A stretch of DNA of 64,000 nucleotides from Clarkia xantiana subsp. parviflora (Eukaryota; Streptophyta; Magnoliopsida; Myrtales; Onagraceae): the NCBI GenBank assembly GCA_036873135.1, contig JAPTYO010000023.1, forward strand, positions 6,645,834 to 6,709,833. The letters run 5' to 3'. The translations under genes and the position numbers were made by a program. The notes under the pieces were generated by a model, which was given only the letters and a program-made list of their open reading frames with translations, was not told the DNA's origin and searched no databases. Shown one piece after another: positions 54,171 through 64,000 of the stretch; positions within the stretch are counted from its first letter, which is position 1, and each line of letters opens with the position of its first letter.

Positions 54171-55563
54171 TAAGGAGGTTCTCTTGATGGCTAAGGAAGG
54201 AAACAATGAACTAACATCAGCAGGTGTGTGGTTCATTGACACAGGCTGCAGCAACCACATAAGTGGATGCAAGGGGGTGTTTGCCTACTTAGATGAAACT
54301 TACAAGTCAAGAGTAGCATTTGGGGATAACTCTTCTATTCAAGTGCATGGGAGAGGTCATATAAAGATTAAATCTCTGAATGGTTTCATTGAAACCATCT
54401 CAGATGTGCTATATGTCCCTGATTTAAAAACTAACTTACTGAGCGTGGGTCAGTTAGTTCAAAAGAATTTTTCGATTTGGTTTGGTAAAGATAAATGTGA
54501 GATTGTTGAGGAGAGTAAGGGATCTATTATAGAGATTTCCATGAGTTGTAACATATTATTTCCTCTAGAAATTTCCTACTTGTAGGTTAGTTTGGCAAGC
54601 ATTGAGAAAAGAGGGGATGAATCTTGGCTTTGGCACTACAGGTTTGGTCATTTGAACTTCAAGGGACTACTCACCCTGTCAAAACTAAAGATGGTGAATG
54701 GCATGCTCCCAATTGAAATCAAGCATGAGCTATGTAAGGACTGTGTGATAGGGAAGCATGACAGGGATTCATTTCCAAATGGTCAAGCTTGGAGGGCTAG
54801 AGATCAACTGCAGTTGATCTATAGTGACATCTGTGGCCCCATTTATCCTACATCTAATGGTGGGAAGGGGTTTTTTATTACATTCATAGATGATTACACT
54901 AGAAAGTGCTGGGTTACTGTGATTGCAGAGAAATCTGAGGCATTTTAGAAGTTCAAGTATTTCAAAGCCTCAGTTGAAAATGAGACTGGTAAGAAGATTA
55001 GGGCTCTAAGAACAGATAATGGAGGAGAATATTGCAGTATGGAGTTTGATAACTACTGCAAAGTTCATGGAATAGCAAGACAAAAGACAACACCATTCAC
55101 TCCTCAGCAAAATGGTGTGGCTGAAAGAAATAATAGAACCATTGAGAACATGATTAGAAGCATGTTGAGTGCAAGGGATGTGCCAAAAAGATTTTGACCT
55201 GAAGCTGTTCTATGGAGTGTACACATTCTAAACAGATGCCCTAACTTTGCAGTTTGAAATAAGACACCGTATGAAGCATGGTGTGGTAGGAAACCTGATG
55301 TGTCTCATTTTATGGTGTTTAGTTGTGTTGGCTTTGCAAAGGTGCTGGATGTGAATACAAGAAAGTTGGACCTTAAATCAGAGAAGTGCATCTTCTTGGG
55401 TTTAAGTCAAGATGCAAAATATTACAAGCTCTACAATCCAGCAACAAGAAAAAACATTACAAGCAGAGATGTGAAGTTCGATGAGTCTAAGTCTTGGGAA
55501 TGGGGTGTTCAAAAGAAGAAGACCACTTTGCAGTTGTTTGAAGAGGGGCCTGAAGATGAATAG
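54154..55563 (+). pseudogene. Copia H protease and integrase
   Basis: Protease WFIDTGCSNHISG (near 54230) has Cys instead of the usual Ala after DTG. VLYVPDLKTNLLSVGQL follows. The GAG-pre-integrase box WLWHYRFGHLNFKGLLTLSK has CKDCVIGKH. Integrase: IYSDICGPIYP, LRTDNGGEYCS and FTPQQNGVAERNNRTIENMI carry the D, D and E residues. Stops at 54947-54949 and about 55197, and one at 55561. Decayed but recent. Confidence 0.87.
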
Positions 55564-55565
55564 AG

Positions 55566-57360
55566 GTGGAAGTGGATACTACTCCACCTGAGGTGCAAAC
55601 ACAAAACCTGGGGAATCAAATTCCTCAAGAAGAAGAAGAAGAACAAGTTGACTATGAGTCCTCACCTTCTGTAGTAAGGCCTGAGGATGATGCACCAGAA
55701 AGCTCAAATGCTAGAAGCAAAAGAGTAGTCAAGAGGCCACGGTATCTAGATGAGTATGAGGTTATTTCAGTTCCCATTCATAAGAATACTTTTTTTTATG
55801 CTCATTACTACTTGTTTGCTGACTGTGACCCTGTTAGCTATGCTGAGGCTAGCAAAGATGAGAGATGGGTTAAGGAAATGGAAACTGAGATGACTTCTAT
55901 TGTTAAAAATGAAACTTGGGAATTGGTTCATTTACCAGCAGGACATAAGATTATAGGTGTCAAGTGGGTTTATAAAACTAAACTCAAAGAAAATGGTGAG
56001 ATAGACAAGTATAAGGCAAGATTAGTTGCCAAGGAATATAAGCAAGAGTTTGGGGTTGATTACACTGAGGTGTTTGCCCCTGTGGCTAGATTAGACACTA
56101 TAAGAATAGTGATTGCCTTAGCTACTAAAGATAACTGGAGCTTATTTCAATTAGATGTTAAATCAGCATTCATGTATGGGTACTTAGAAGAAGAAGTTTA
56201 TGTTGAGCAGCCACTTGGTTTTTTTTAAAGGCAAAGAAAACATGGTTTACAAACTTAGAAAGTCTTTGTATGGTCTGAAACAAGCAGCTCGTGCTTGGTA
56301 TCATGGTTTAGAGTCTTACTTTCTCAGTCAAGGATTCATAAAATGTCCTTATGAACATACACTGTTTGTTAGATCATCACAGGGTAAATTCATGCTAGTT
56401 TGTGTCTATGTGGATGATTTGGTGTATACAGGGAACTGCAGTTCCTTATATGAGCCTTTTAAGAGACCTATGATGTCTGAGTTTGACATGAGTGATATGG
56501 GTTTACTTCACTACTATCTAGGTCTAGAAATCACTCAAACCAACACTCATATTCTGGTCAGTCAAAAGAAGTATGTTCAGGAGGTTTTACAGAGATTTGA
56601 GGTGAGTGATTGCAATCCTGTTCGAACCCCTATAGAAACTAACTGTAAGTTAGTCAAGTTAGACCCTAGTGCCTCAGTTGAAAGCACCACTTATAGAATG
56701 TTAGTTGGAAGCTTGATGTATCTAATAGCTTCTAGGCCTGATGTTTAATTTGCCGTTAGCTTTGTTGCTAGATTTATGGAAAACCCGAAGGCCAATCATC
56801 TCTTGGCATGTAAGAGAATACTGAGGTATTTGCAGGGTACTAGGCTCTTTGGTTTAAAGTTTGTTAAGGGTCACGAATCACGTCTGTTAGCCTATACAGA
56901 CAGTGATTATGCTGGTGATAAAGAGGATAGGAAAAGCACTAGTGGCTATGTGTTTCTACTTGCTGGAGCTGCAGTCTCCTGGTTATCTCAAAAGCAGAAA
57001 ATTGTTACTTTATCTTCCACAAAAGCTGAGTTTATTGCACCAACTGGATGTTCTAAACACACTCTCTGGGTTCGACGAATATTAGGTTTTCTTCATCAGT
57101 TACAGCTAACTCCCACTAAACTTCTTTGTGATAATAGTTCAACCATCAAGTTAGCTCAAAACCCAGTGCTTCATGGAAAATCAAAACACATAGATGTTAA
57201 GTATTATTTTCTTCGTGACCTGTGTGCTGGATCTGTTGTTTGTATTGAGTATTGCATAAGTGCTGAAAATACAGCAGACATTTTAACTAAACCTTTAAAG
57301 ATTGCAGATTTTGAGTCACTTAGGATGAAGTTGGGTGTTTCCTCTGTGTTTTTAAACTGA
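55566..57360 (+). pseudogene. Copia H reverse transcriptase and RNase H
   Basis: Reverse transcriptase: WVKEMETEMTSIVKNETWEL, KARLVAKEYKQEFGVDYTEV, QLDVKSAFMYGYLEEEVYVE, LYGLKQAARAWY and CVYVDDLVYTGN. One extra T in the run near 56219-56226 shifts the frame between the PLGFF and KGKENMVYKL blocks. A TAA at 56746-56748 interrupts before RNase H, which reads AYTDSDYAGDKEDRKSTSGY, SSTKAEFIAPTG, LLCDNSSTIKLA, KSKHIDVKYYFLRD and TADILTKPLK. Two breaks only. Confidence 0.88.
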
Positions 57361-57395
57361 AATTCATGCATGAATGTTCAGTTTAGGGGAGAATA

Positions 57396-57805
57396 TGTTG
57401 AGAAAAAGATATGGTGCAAAGCATGATGCAAAGCACCAGCAGCAGTGTATCCATGATGCAGGAGCAATGAAAGCGTGGTGCATAGTTGGTGTTTGAGTGT
57501 TGCAGAGCATGGTGCACGGCATGGTGCAATGAACGGTGAAGCACAGTGCAGGGCACAGTGCAAAGCATGTTGCACGGGTTGATGTATGCATAGTGTATGT
57601 TATGTTTGTAATGCTTAAGTGTAATTTGGATAAGAACTTTGACTTATCTTGGTTGTAAATGTGTCTATGAATGTAGGGGCAGCTGACCTTGGTTGTAAAT
57701 GTGTCTATGAATTGGATAAGTTCTCTCTCGTTTTTTATCTTCTGTTGATTGAGTATCCTTGAGTGTGTGAATCTTGGATTGGCAAATCAGATTTAATACT
57801 CTACA
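57396..57805 (+). mobile_element. 3' LTR of copia H (410 bp)
   Basis: TGTTGAGAAAAAG...ACTCTACA after a purine tract. It holds a degenerate GCA(G/A)NGCATGGTGCA repeat (57414-57585), and a 24-bp direct repeat (CTTGGTTGTAAATGTGTCTA) at 57648 and 57689. Minus-strand Cys/His-rich frames here are repeat artefacts. Confidence 0.8.
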
Positions 57806-58975
57806 CTCCATGTATGACCCATGAACCACGGTATCTAACCAAGAAATCTGCTACATAGAAAAAAGACAGCGGGGCAGAAAGGTGACAATACGGGGGACAG
57901 TGATGGAATGGAGAGGTGGATGGACACTTTGAAGAAAGAAAAAATGAATCAGGTAGCACACGTGAACAGGGTTTAGGGTTTAGGACTCGACCATTACAAG
58001 GAATTGTCCGGGTGATAATTTGGAAACCCGACCATCAACAGACTGCTTTCAGTGGAACCCCACCAGCTCAGTTTTCCGGGAAAATCGACCCCTCCAAGTT
58101 CCCATATGCATCCACTAGCCTGATTAACCTGCCACAAGCAAGACGCTTTACCTGGAGTACAGCTCGCACCAAATCAGGAACCAAGCTGAGCGTGAAAGCA
58201 ATCATAACTTAGCCATTGTGGAAGTTGAAGATGGGTGTCTTTCACCCATTCGAGAGGGCATAATTCCAGATTCCCCAATTGTACTAAGCCCAATTATTAA
58301 CAAACTCTCGATCAAGCGGAATGTAAATAACTATGGGAATGCAGTCAAGAAAGCGATCAAGAAACTGAAGCAAACCTTGACAGATATACTTGTTGAGGGT
58401 GGTAACTTGAAGAATATACGCAGAGGAAGGAGACGCCCCAAGGGCATCCGAGGTCGTGGAACGATCACTCTGCAATCAAGCACAACTCCTCCTTGGGATT
58501 CGCAGAACGTATCTATAGAACTCACGTCTGAAATGAGTTCTGCTAATTGTCTCGAAACAGCCACACGGGGGCCATAAGTCTACTCTCTTGGAACTGTCAG
58601 AGGCTTGGGTCCGAACTGACGGTGTCACATATAAATGATCTCTAGGGAAGATATAAGCCGACTATTATTATCCTTATGGAAACGAAGAATCAGTCGGAAG
58701 TTTGTGAGAGTGCACGTCGAGAAGTCAGAATGATGAATTATGTGTATGTTGATTTAGAAGGCCGTTCCGGGGGTTTGGCGCTATGGTGAACAAATAATGT
58801 GGATATCTTGATTTTGAATAATTTGAAGAAGATCCTCGATTGTACGGTTCACTGTGAATCAACAGGTGTGGTGTGGCACCTCACATGTGTCTATGGTCAC
58901 CGAGAGCTTAACAACAGATTGGAGAATTGGGAGATGATTAAAAGGATAGCCCGAAGAAGGATGGGCCCAATCACT
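57806..58975 (+). mobile_element. LINE copy 2 fragment (ORF1 end and endonuclease)
   Basis: Closely matches 50136-51495 without the 187-bp insert: the ORF1 C-terminal region (58218-58577), LLSWNCQRLG-like start near 58578 and the endonuclease blocks (ETKNQSEVCESARREVRM, then WHLTCVYGHRELNN without the stop seen in copy 1). The homology ends at about 58970 (GATGGGCCCA). Broken by a TGA at 58787-58789. Confidence 0.82.
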
Positions 58976-60606
58976 TTTACTAATTTATAAATAAAGGCTT
59001 ATTTAAATACAAGTAATAAGAACATAACCGCTACTAATCCACCAACTCCTCTTCATATTCAGATCATGACTATTCCATAAAAATGTTAGAGCACTTAAAA
59101 TGGTTTATAATTGCCACTTCCTACTTCCTCCATATATTTGTCACGTTATATTCAACTCATCAAAGTAGAACTTATAAAGTAAACATACAATAAAATTGGA
59201 ATCATCTCAAATGTTGGATATTAAGTTCCACTTGGGACCCACATAATTTTCATACTTGCAATATGATTTGTTTTTTTTAAAGAAAATATATAATAATTTA
59301 GATGCTCTTGTTTAAAAAAAATACAAACATGACTTAACTTATGAATGAGATCTGAGATTTTTACTCATTTGATTAATACAAAATCGAGAAATTGTGGAAA
59401 AACATATATACAATTTTGACTGACTTGTGGTCAGTTTGAGGTCAAATATTCATATTCCAACTTTGACTTACCTGTGTGTTCATTTCGAAACATGAAACTT
59501 GACGTCATTAGAGTCATAATTCACTTATTTACATACTATGATTTTTGATAATGTAGAAAATCAATCCATTTCTAATTTTTGACTTGTAGACACATTCTTA
59601 CACGGTAAAATTAGTAACACTCTTTTTGTACCATCACAATAAAAATCCAAAGAAATAGAGTAGATAACTGAATTATTAGAACTCTAACAACACAAAGAAT
59701 GTCAAGTTGATTTTCTAGATAACCGTACATGCCGTTCAAAGTTGTATTTAAATGTTTGAACTGTGATTGATTAATTTTGACTAATTAATAAATAAATAAA
59801 TTAGACAAAATTAAGAAATAAATTTATATTTATTTCCTATTAATTCCATATATATTTTTTTTCAATTTTTTTTCAACCTGGTTAAAACATAAACTTCTAT
59901 TTTCAAAGTGAATACTAAACACACAAAAATATCAATTTGACAATTTTAGGATACTTATGTGTTTCACCGACGAACTATATTTTATATTTTAGTTGGTAAA
60001 TAGCTTCTTACGGCAAATTATTTACCTAAAAGACCTTCTTGAAATTTGTAATTGATCTCCTCCTCTTGATATAATGGCTGGGAATTCAACGTCAATTAGT
60101 GTCAACACCATTTTACTCAAACCATTTACAAAATTGAAGCATTGGAGTTGCATTAAATTGCCCTGAAGCATATGTTTTGCTAGTATCGGTTCTTTGTTGA
60201 TTTTTCTTTTGTGCCAATAAGACTGGTATTATATATATATATACTCTATAAAATTTGAAATGGGATTAAATAAATTTAAAACAGAATTGAATTAATTATA
60301 TATTTAGTCCCTAACCTTGAGTCTTTATGCCCTAGACTTTTGTATGCATGATTTACCCCTCAAGTTTTCATTTATGGACATTTTATATGTAGTTTTAGAT
60401 ATGTGGTTATAGTACGTCCTTCTTAATTGTAAGAAAAAAACTAATAAACTTTGTCTTTCTAATTTTAATACATTTCGTATTTATTCTCATATTTCTTAAT
60501 AAAGCAGACATGTCAATTTCAAAGAGAGTAAATTATGATGGGAAAAAAAAAAAGAAGATAGTAATTATAAGAATGAGTACGAGAATAAACAAACTACAAA
60601 AATGAG
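58976..60606. other. AT-rich spacer, nothing recognised
   Basis: No gene, LTR or long inverted repeat seen. A short (AT)n run is at about 60230-60242. Confidence 0.5.
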
Positions 60607-61413
60607 TTTTTTTTTTTTTTTTTTATCAAAGCCGAACTTTATCGAATAAAGAAAGATTACACAGTACAAAATAGGGCATACCTGCTCTGAGGGGGTTTGT
60701 TAACACCCAAGACCCGAACTAGTAGAGCAGGTATTAACAATAGTAAATACAACAGAGCAGGAAATAGAAATGCAAACGATAGTAAAAAAACTAAAACACC
60801 GGATCGGCTTAACGGTAGAGATGACCCCAGGCAAATGATAGAAGCTTGAGGAGGAGGAAATCCACTGATACAGCAGCACCCGAAGCCCTTCGGAGGGTAG
60901 AAGAATCTCCCAAGAGCGACATAGCTAACAGAGGATCTGCACACCAAGCGATACCAGACAAGACCCACAATAGAATCGGAAACTCACACAACTCCATAAA
61001 CAAACAAAGATGACCGCATGACCGGTGCAGAGATTTCTGAGTGGTAGGGACTGGATGAAACCAGTCTACCGGAACACCCCTGCCCGTGGAACATCCGCGA
61101 ATGACTAGCGCACTTCGGGGGTGACACAGAAATGCTCTGCTTCTCCGCATGGAGAAAGGAAATGAGATACGACCGCAGTCGTATCGTGGATACCCTGAGG
61201 GGTAAAAGATCATGCAGTGGATTATTCCAAGAACGGAGCGTTGGTTCTGACAAACCATGGGTTCAACTGGAAGGGGTAGGTGGGGGAGGTTAGTGGGCTG
61301 TACCGCCAAGATGTAGTCGAGTTTGAGCTTAAAACGGCTAACAGGATCCACAAAGGCGCGTGGAGGGACGTAGGCGACCGGCTCACGGCATCTTGGGGGT
61401 GGATGTAGACCGT

Positions 61414-61545
61414 GGCGGCGCGTCCTAGCGCGTGGAGGCACGTCCTAGCGCGTGGAGGCGCGTGTCGTCGCGTTGGGAGGCGCGTGGCAGCGCGTGGGCG
61501 GCGCGTGTGACGTGTGTGGCAGCGCGTGAGGGCGCGTGGGAGCAT
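61414..61545. repeat. GC-rich minisatellite GCGCGTGG(N)
   Basis: About ten irregular copies of GCGCGTGG with variants GCACGTCCTA and GCGCGTGTG, followed by a GGTGGTGG run to 61635. Arg/His-rich frames over it are artefacts. Confidence 0.75.
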
Positions 61546-61885
61546 GTGGAGGTGGTTGTGGTGGTGGTGGGGGGTCTTTGTGCGGGTTAGGGGTGGTGGT
61601 GATGGTGACGGTGTAGGGGGGGGGGACGCGGGAGGCGAAGGGGTGGGGTGGGGTGGATTCCGCGATTTGGCGTGTCGAAGGCGAAGTGTGGGATGAAGGC
61701 GAGGTTGAACAAGGTCATCCGCTGTGGTGGGGCTTCCGGTTTTGGCTTTTGCTTGTGCTTTGGCGTGTGCTGGAGAAGAGTTGCTCCATGCTAGCTCATG
61801 ACCGACGAGAGAGTTTGCAAGAGTAGTGACTTCCCTTCGGTTTTTGGATCGATAAAGGGAGTCATCTGCTCCAGTCGAGACAAAG

Positions 61886-61915
61886 CTATTCAGAAGCTAG
61901 AGAGCTTCTGAATAG
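61886..61915. other. Perfect 13-bp hairpin
   Basis: CTATTCAGAAGCT (61886-61898), loop AGAG, then AGCTTCTGAATAG (61903-61915). A perfect stem near the 5' end of the LINE remnant. Role unknown. Confidence 0.8.
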
Positions 61916-61968
61916 TGCCCCTGATTGGAACCTGCTACGCGATGCATACTAACTAAAAAAAAAAAAAA

Positions 61969-62329
61969 GAGTTTGATGAGTGGATTTAGTCATTTTTTTA
62001 TCTAATAATGTTATTTTAGGCTGAGAGTAGTTCGAAACGAGTATTATCAAGTTGGAACTCGACTCGATAAACCATCAAATTTGACTCGAGATTTCTTTAG
62101 GCGGACTCGAATTTCAACCTAGTCGTTTCTAAGTACATCGTGAGTAGCTTGATTCACTTACACCATAGATTGGGTCCACCTAGTCACGGGTCAGGTTTAA
62201 CGCTTGTTTTTGATTTTAATAAAAAAATCAAACTATACAAAATAAAAAGGTTATGATGTGTTTGGCTTCATAAATTAATGAAATCAGTAAAACTAGACCT
62301 GAGATAGTAATCTGAGATAGTAAATAGTA

Positions 62330-62373
<44 letters not shown>

Positions 62374-63234
62374 GATACTACATACGTATTGTAGTCTAAT
62401 CCTCCTATTTAAGCATAATATGATTTGAATTCGGTTCAATTTCATCGGTTGATTTGGTTAAGAAGCTATGAAAGGTCTGAACTATCACCCATGTTAACGG
62501 GAGAGGTCTGAAATTTAAAAAGTTAATAACAGAGGTCTGAAATTTCAATTTTGTTGATTTGAGGTTTTCTGTCCATTTTTAGGGTTAAATTTAACAGAAT
62601 TGTGTGAAATGACATTTTTGCCCCTTTAATATTTTGTTTTATTTAATATCTTATTTAAGGAAATGTGAAATGACAATTTTACCCCTAAAGTCAAATTAAA
62701 ACCACCCAACTCCGGCCACCGCCACCTGACTCCGACCCAGTGTTATCAGAACCGGACCGGACCGGCAGTCCGACCGGGTTCGAACCGGAACCGGCACCTC
62801 CAACGGTCCGGTTCGAACAAATCTGGAGGATGTAGGCGAACGCGGCCCAAATGTCCGTTTTTTGACGAATCGTCCGGTTTTTGGTGAACCGGACGATTCA
62901 CCGGTCAGCCGATTCAAAGTTTTGAAAAAAAAAATAAAAAATAAAACCCTAAAATTAAGCAGCCCCCGCCCCCCTTTACAAGCAGCCCCCGCTGGTTCAC
63001 CGTGTTTTCTTCTCCTCGAGTCAAATCAAAGCTAATATGAATATAGGGGTGTGATTTGTGAAAAAGCAGAGCTATTCATTGGTTGGGAGGTGTCTCTACT
63101 CTTGGAGATTGACATCAGATCCGGCTGTCGGACTCGTCTCTGATTGACTGCGGAGCTCTAATCGGCCGTCGGACGTAAAGGCCATCAAACCCATCTCGAA
63201 ATTCCAGCATACCCATTTCCGGCGCCGTACTTTC
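61969..63234. other. Spacer with (TA)n and repeat relics
   Basis: (TA)n at 62336-62370. Two copies of GAGGTCTGAAATTT at 62507 and 62532, and two of GTGAAATGACA at 62604 and 62664. A CCGGACCGG-rich block at 62745-62910 looks like one end of a hAT-type element, but no partner end was found. No gene. Confidence 0.5.
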
Positions 63235-63952
63235 TGATGGGTTCCGATGTAATCGTTAGCCCCGTTAACAGTCAATAGACGGCGAGTAAGTCCAGTGGGC
63301 CTCGTGAAAGGCCTGGAAGGCCTAGGAGCCCAGTGCGAAGGGTCCCGACTTTAGCACTCCCGATATATGAGCTGAATGCTCCCGATAAGAAGCCTCTGAG
63401 TAGGCCCCGATATGCCTTTGAGAAGGCCCCGATAATAAGCCCCGAGGAGGCTGGACCTGTCTCGTGAGACAAGAGGTCCTGGGTGGTGACCTAGAATGAG
63501 ATAACTCTGGAGTCCCCGATATGAATTGGGACTTGTGATCAGAGGATAAGGCCGAGAAACCCGCCTACTAGATAGAGTAGTGGGGAGACGGTTGAGATAC
63601 AGATAACCTCCCCTGAGATACGCGGAGTATGGGCGAGATACGCGGAGCGTGGGGCGAGATATATGGAATCCCGAACGAGATATGCGGAATCGTGGGTAAA
63701 ACTGCCAGGCGCGGTTTCAGGTAACTGAGTAACTTCCCCTCCTATATAAAGGAGGAAGTTACCTCAGAAAAGGGACATTCTAATACGAGCTTAGATTATT
63801 GCTTACCACCCCATCATTCATATACTCATTTAAGCATCGGAGAGGGATTCTGGGTCACCACCCAGGTCATCCCCTTTTGCAGGATTACGCGGAGCCCAGG
63901 AGTTCAAGCCTTTCCGTCAAGAACGTAACGGAGCTTCGCCCGTGATCCAACA
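63235..63952 (+). mobile_element. 5' LTR of a B-family Tat element (element I, 718 bp)
   Basis: TGATGGGTTCC...GTGATCCAACA, the same family as 2532-3259. TATA box TATATAAA at 63743-63750. Three or four GAGATAYGCGGA repeats at 63600-63690. Followed by a primer site, so this is a 5' LTR and the element continues beyond the window. Confidence 0.85.
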
Positions 63953-63971
63953 TTGGCGCCGTCTGTGGGAA
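63953..63971 (+). other. Primer-binding site of element I
   Basis: TTGGCGCCGTCTGTGGGAA directly after the LTR end; TGGCGCC-type site as in element A. Confidence 0.82.
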
Positions 63972-64000
63972 CCTTACGAAAAGCCAAAATAGTTTCTACT

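Larger units (their letters stand above)
53553..57805 (+). mobile_element. Copia element H, lacking its 5' LTR
   Basis: Begins inside gag at about 53570 and runs through protease, integrase, reverse transcriptase and RNase H to a 3' LTR (57396-57805) preceded by the purine tract TTTAGGGGAGAA. The base sequence after the LTR (CTCCATGTATGACCC) is LINE sequence also found at 50138, so H inserted in LINE copy 2. Confidence 0.85.
60607..61952 (-). mobile_element. Minus-strand LINE remnant
   Basis: On the minus strand it ends with TTCGATAAAGTTCGGCTTTG and a poly-A tail (seen as the T run 60607-60628), a plant LINE 3' end. Before the tail is a hydrophobic Leu-rich frame (60968-60657) of the type found in LINE 3' regions. 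The right end is near 61952, next to an A run (61954-61968); flanks AAAAATGAGTTT and AAAAAGAGTTT may be a diverged duplication. The inner part has a GC-rich minisatellite (61414-61545). No endonuclease or reverse transcriptase domain was recognised. Confidence 0.6.

Noticed and set aside
57364..57591. Cys/His-rich small minus-strand frames resembling a secreted peptide
   Set aside because: Three overlapping frames over a GCATGGTGCA repeat in the LTR of copia H; repeat artefact.
61222..61545. Arg/His-rich minus-strand frame resembling a basic nuclear protein
   Set aside because: Product of the GCGCGTGG minisatellite.
62738..62910. Possible hAT-type MITE (CAGTGTTATCAGAACCGG start)
   Set aside because: No matching inverted end and no target duplication found nearby.

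Overview
The window comes from a flowering-plant nuclear genome, probably a eudicot. It has plant-type Ty1/copia and Ty3/gypsy (Tat/Ogre-like) LTR retrotransposons, L1-type LINEs with a DUF4283-like ORF1, hAT-like MITEs with 8-bp target duplications, AT-rich spacers and canonical GT-AG introns. Only one intact host gene is visible: a single-exon BIC (blue-light inhibitor of cryptochromes) gene at 26185-26625 on the plus strand. The rest is nested, mostly decayed transposons.

Layout. 1-3259: 3' end of a Tat-like element (B) with a spliced-looking antisense gene and a 3' LTR. 3320-3935: a tandem array. 4266-22767: a copia element (C, target duplication TATAT) split by a complete 10-kb Tat-like element (A, 8887-18950, duplication CTCAG). 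A has gag-protease, a second divergent gag-like module, a 49-51 bp tandem array and an antisense multi-exon gene, but no reverse transcriptase. 22773-24600: mosaic Tat fragments. 25521-25896: a long inverted-repeat element, then the BIC gene. 27592-44979: minus-strand copia element E. It is split by D (29317-37901, duplication GAGTG), a minus-strand Ogre-like element with gag but no pol, and by F (39141-44127, duplication GTGTC), a minus-strand copia. D and F each carry a hAT-like MITE, and F has a protein phosphatase 2C gene fragment where its gag should be.

45160-49320: decayed copia G. 49330-52600: LINE copy 1, with a 187-bp solo-LTR-like insert. 52618-53552: 3' end and LTR of an A-related element. 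53553-57805: copia H, lacking its 5' end. 57806-58975: LINE copy 2, which preserves the empty site of the 187-bp insert. 58976-60606: AT-rich spacer. 60607-61952: minus-strand LINE remnant with a GC-rich minisatellite. 63235 to the end: 5' LTR and primer-binding site of another B-family element.

The most interesting system is the antisense gene of the Tat-like elements, seen three times (1-1991, 14282-16706, 22929-23458). It encodes a Transposase_28-like (putative gypsy-type transposon) domain, a Lys/Ser-rich linker and a coiled-coil. In the two longer copies it has its own TATA box and short spliceosomal-type introns on the strand opposite to gag, where sense-strand retrotransposition cannot remove them. 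All boundaries, domains and duplications were read by eye; no search was run.
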